Below are positions 61,728 through 64,000 of a stretch of DNA of 64,000 bases, piece after piece. Every line of letters starts with the position of its first letter. Within the stretch, counting starts at the first letter, position 1. The translations under genes were made by a program, and so were the position numbers. Source of the stretch: an uncultured Clostridium sp. (GTDB lineage Bacteria > Bacillota > Clostridia > TANB77 > CAG-508); assembly GCA_947244325.1 (NCBI GenBank), contig CAMXJY010000005.1:1-64000 (forward strand). Reading direction: 5' to 3'. The notes beneath the pieces are model-generated. The model did not search any database and was not told where the DNA came from. It was given only the letters and a program-made list of their open reading frames with translations.

Positions 61728-63140
61728 TTATTCCTTCAAGTTCTTTTGACTTGGTCCATCTATCAACTTTCCATTTTTCTCAAATCTACTTCCATGACAT
61801 GGACAATCCCATGTATCTGTAGTTTTATTGTACTCTAATTCACATCCTAAATGTGTACAATATCTTTTACCATTTTTTTCTATAAATCTTTCTTTTATTA
61901 ATGAATTACAAGTATCTTTTATCATGTTTTTCATTTCTTCTTTATTTTTTATAGGCTTTAATCTATTAGAATTAAATATTACAGAATATTTATCACTTTG
62001 ATTTAAAATTTTATTAGTAATAATATTTGCAGCAATATTAGAAGTCGTAAGTCCCCACTTTTTAAATCCTGTTGCTACATACATATCTTTTAATAATCTT
62101 GAATATTTTCCTATATACGGTATTTTATCTAAACTAATACAATCTTCTGCAGTCCATTTATATAGAATATTATAGTCACCAAAAGTATTTCTTAAATTAT
62201 CCTCTAAAAACTGATAATTATTAGAGTTATCACAATTTATTCCTGTTTTATTACCATTTCCAATAACAAATAAATATCTTTTACCACTCTCATCTAATAC
62301 ACTTCTATAAGAAATAGATGGTGTATCTGCTGATAAATACATCCCTAAATCTTCAATATCTTTATTTACCTCTGCACATATTGCATATTCAAGATCTTGA
62401 TAATTTTTAATAAAAAACATTCCTGGAAAATTAAAAATTGGATATCTAGTTGCAACTATAACTTTATCAGCAAAAACTTTATATTCAGCCTTTTTTGTTC
62501 TTACAAGTACTTCATATTTACCATCCGCTTTTTTATATCCAGTTACTTGAGAATTTTCATATATTTTTGCGCCATTTTTATTGATTGATTCGCATAATCC
62601 ATCTAAATATTTTATTGGATTAAATTGAGCTTGATTTTTTGTTTTTATTGCTCCTTGAATATTTATTGGTAATTCTATATTTTTTTCAAAAGAAGCTTTT
62701 AATCCAAGCTGTTTGCATATATTTACTTCATCTTCTATCTCTTTATATTTTTGTGGCATACAAGTATAAATATATGAATCTCTTTTTTCAAAATCACAAG
62801 ATATTTTATTTGAAGTTATTATTTCCTCTACATTATTCAAAGCGTCTACATTTGCTTTTAAATATTTCTCTGTAAACTGGACACCATAATTATCTAAAAG
62901 ATATTTATAAAATAATCCATGTTGAACACTTACTTTTCCTGTAGTATGACCTGTAGTTTTAGATGCTAAAAAGTCTTTTTCTAATATAGTTACATCTAAT
63001 CCTTTTTTTGAAAGATAATATGCTGATGTTATTCCAGTAATTCCGCCACCAATAACACATACCTCTGTAGTAATATCTTCATTTAAGCTTTCATAATTTT
63101 TTAAATTAAATTTATCTATCCAAAATGATTTATTTTCCAT
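61728..63140 (-). CDS. FAD-dependent oxidoreductase with C-terminal Rieske domain
   Basis: Start ATG 63140 (MENKSFWIDKF), preceded by AGGAG; 470 residues. DAO-type flavoprotein: dinucleotide fold CVIGGGITGITSAYYL (28-43), KTTGHTTGKVS loop, and ATGFKKWGLTTS near the C-terminal FAD contact. A Rieske 2Fe-2S domain closes the chain with CTHLG and CPCHGSRF (two Cys, two His). This fusion is widespread in Firmicutes and resembles YhfW; the natural substrate is unknown. It lies 83 bases upstream of the GtrII-like gene, on the same strand. Confidence 0.88.
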   Translation of the reverse strand: MENKSFWIDKFNLKNYESLNEDITTEVCVIGGGITGITSAYYLSKKGLDVTILEKDFLASKTTGHTTGKVSVQHGLFYKYLLDNYGVQFTEKYLKANVDALNNVEEIITSNKISCDFEKRDSYIYTCMPQKYKEIEDEVNICKQLGLKASFEKNIELPINIQGAIKTKNQAQFNPIKYLDGLCESINKNGAKIYENSQVTGYKKADGKYEVLVRTKKAEYKVFADKVIVATRYPIFNFPGMFFIKNYQDLEYAICAEVNKDIEDLGMYLSADTPSISYRSVLDESGKRYLFVIGNGNKTGINCDNSNNYQFLEDNLRNTFGDYNILYKWTAEDCISLDKIPYIGKYSRLLKDMYVATGFKKWGLTTSNIAANIITNKILNQSDKYSVIFNSNRLKPIKNKEEMKNMIKDTCNSLIKERFIEKNGKRYCTHLGCELEYNKTTDTWDCPCHGSRFEKNGKLIDGPSQKNLKE

Positions 63141-63198
63141 AAAAAAATCTCCTATCACAGGTAGTATTACCTATAATAGGAAATTTATGTAAGTTATC

Positions 63199-64000
63199 TT
63201 ATACTTTATTCTCATATTTTTTAAAATTAATTTTCGTACAAATTAACTCATATACCATAGAGCTCATTTGTGCAATAATTGTACAGAACGGTGTTGGTGC
63301 AAACGATATAATTGTTCTAATAATATAAGCAATTATTACATTTAATGTCATCTTAAAAGCTGAATCTTCTAGCTGTAAAAAACAAATTTTTATTTCTATA
63401 AACGGCGCGGTTATAAAGTCTACTATATGTAAGAAAATAAATATACTTACAACAATCAAATCTGGTTTATAAAATCCATATGTAATCAAAGACATTACTA
63501 ATACTGATAAAATAAGTAAAGAATATAATTTTATTGCATTTTTTAGATGTTCTTTATAATTAAACTTCTTCTTTGCTATATCTACTTTAGCAACAGTTTT
63601 TACTGCATCTGTAATATCCCATTGTGTATCGGTTACTAATGTAGCAAAAGTAATTGCTATCATATATTTTTCGCCATATTCAAAAGAATTACTAAATCCA
63701 AATAAATACATAACAAAAAATAGAAAACTTATACTAAATGATACAGAATTATATTTAAAACAATTTTTTATATTAATTTTAAAATCAATTTTTCCAATAT
63801 TTTTAATAATTAAAATAACATCTATAATAAAGATTACAATTCCTGTTATTAACGCTGTAATAAACTGATTTTTAGTTATTAATGCTGTTCCTATTAAAGT
63901 TATAAAATTTATAATATTGAACACTACAGCTATTTTATTTGCTTTACTGTTTTCCTCTTTATAATAAAGTTTTGTTAATATTAATTGTAAAATCGTTTGA
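63199..64000 (-). CDS. polytopic membrane protein, N-terminus beyond window
   Basis: The frame is open from the stop at 63199 to the right edge (at least 266 codons). A GTG at 63924 could be read as a start, but the frame continues upstream (LYYKEENSKANKIAVV), so the protein probably begins outside. Six or more hydrophobic helices, a charged loop (KVDIAKKKFNYKEHLKNA) and the motif VTDTQWDITDAVKTVAK in the middle. I do not recognise the family. It lies 58 bases upstream of the FAD/Rieske gene on the same strand. Confidence 0.6.
   Translation of the reverse strand, partial: QTILQLILTKLYYKEENSKANKIAVVFNIINFITLIGTALITKNQFITALITGIVIFIIDVILIIKNIGKIDFKINIKNCFKYNSVSFSISFLFFVMYLFGFSNSFEYGEKYMIAITFATLVTDTQWDITDAVKTVAKVDIAKKKFNYKEHLKNAIKLYSLLILSVLVMSLITYGFYKPDLIVVSIFIFLHIVDFITAPFIEIKICFLQLEDSAFKMTLNVIIAYIIRTIISFAPTPFCTIIAQMSSMVYELICTKINFKKYENKV

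Overview
The window is strongly AT-rich, uses A/T-ending codons and has AGGAGG-type ribosome binding sites. It encodes a Gram-positive gene set: class B sortase, LytR-CpsA-Psr protein, VanW proteins, a DacF-type carboxypeptidase, a YtrA-type GntR regulator, and dockerin and cohesin modules. This points to a low-GC Firmicute of the class Clostridia, probably an uncultured gut lineage. No rRNA, CRISPR array or insertion sequence was found. All positions were derived by hand.

Layout. (1) 1-16251 is a mobile-element hotspot. Three copies of the 3' half of an initiator tRNA lie at 5023, 12543 and inside the tRNA gene itself at 16212. They bound three stacked elements. The leftmost (1-5022, running off the window) carries a hairpin cluster that may be a transfer origin, DnaC-like and replisome-organiser genes, a small excisionase-like protein, a zinc-finger protein and a tyrosine integrase. 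The middle element (about 7.5 kb, 5023-12587) carries its own integrase, paired repeats near both ends, a small HUH-endonuclease-like protein and a cargo: an XRE regulator, a protein of unknown function, a toxin-antitoxin-chaperone operon (ADP-ribosyltransferase-like toxin, small antitoxin, SecB-like chaperone) and a DinG-family helicase. The third (about 3.7 kb) is a remnant with a DUF262/HNH defence nuclease and a decayed Fic gene. (2) The target, tRNA-fMet on the minus strand (16212-16526), is split in its anticodon loop by a group I intron of about 239 nt.

(3) 16795-28850 is core-like: an ECF sigma factor operon with a signal peptidase, sortase B, a membrane protein, an ArsC/Spx-like protein, ComEA, a D,D-carboxypeptidase, an LCP/CvpA/DUF5711 cluster, three tRNAs, a degenerate tRNA-Arg copy and a Sua5/YwlC gene. 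(4) 28964-41798 holds two giant paralogous surface proteins (1567 and 2613 residues) built from NPCBM, transglutaminase-like, F5/8-type-C, Ig-like and dockerin modules; the larger one also has a cohesin. Near-identical promoter and leader motifs precede both. (5) 42116-55983 has a GntR-ABC operon, thioredoxin with a very short ferredoxin-thioredoxin-reductase-like protein, a C39-type peptidase, a two-component system, membrane proteins, CoaD, HtrA, an HD-GYP protein and VanW. (6) 55984-64000 has a VanW N-terminal extension broken by a +1 frameshift, an S24-like regulator lacking the catalytic Ser, a carbohydrate-binding-module protein, a J-domain protein, a short-chain reductase, a GtrII-like gene split by an amber codon, a FAD/Rieske oxidoreductase and a partial membrane protein.

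The most notable system is the toxin-antitoxin-chaperone operon at 9048-10346. Its order and domain types match the CmdTAC anti-phage system known from E. coli, but it sits on a clostridial integrative element in a group of bacteria that normally lack SecB. The second is the combination of a group I intron and stacked integrative elements at one initiator tRNA anticodon loop.
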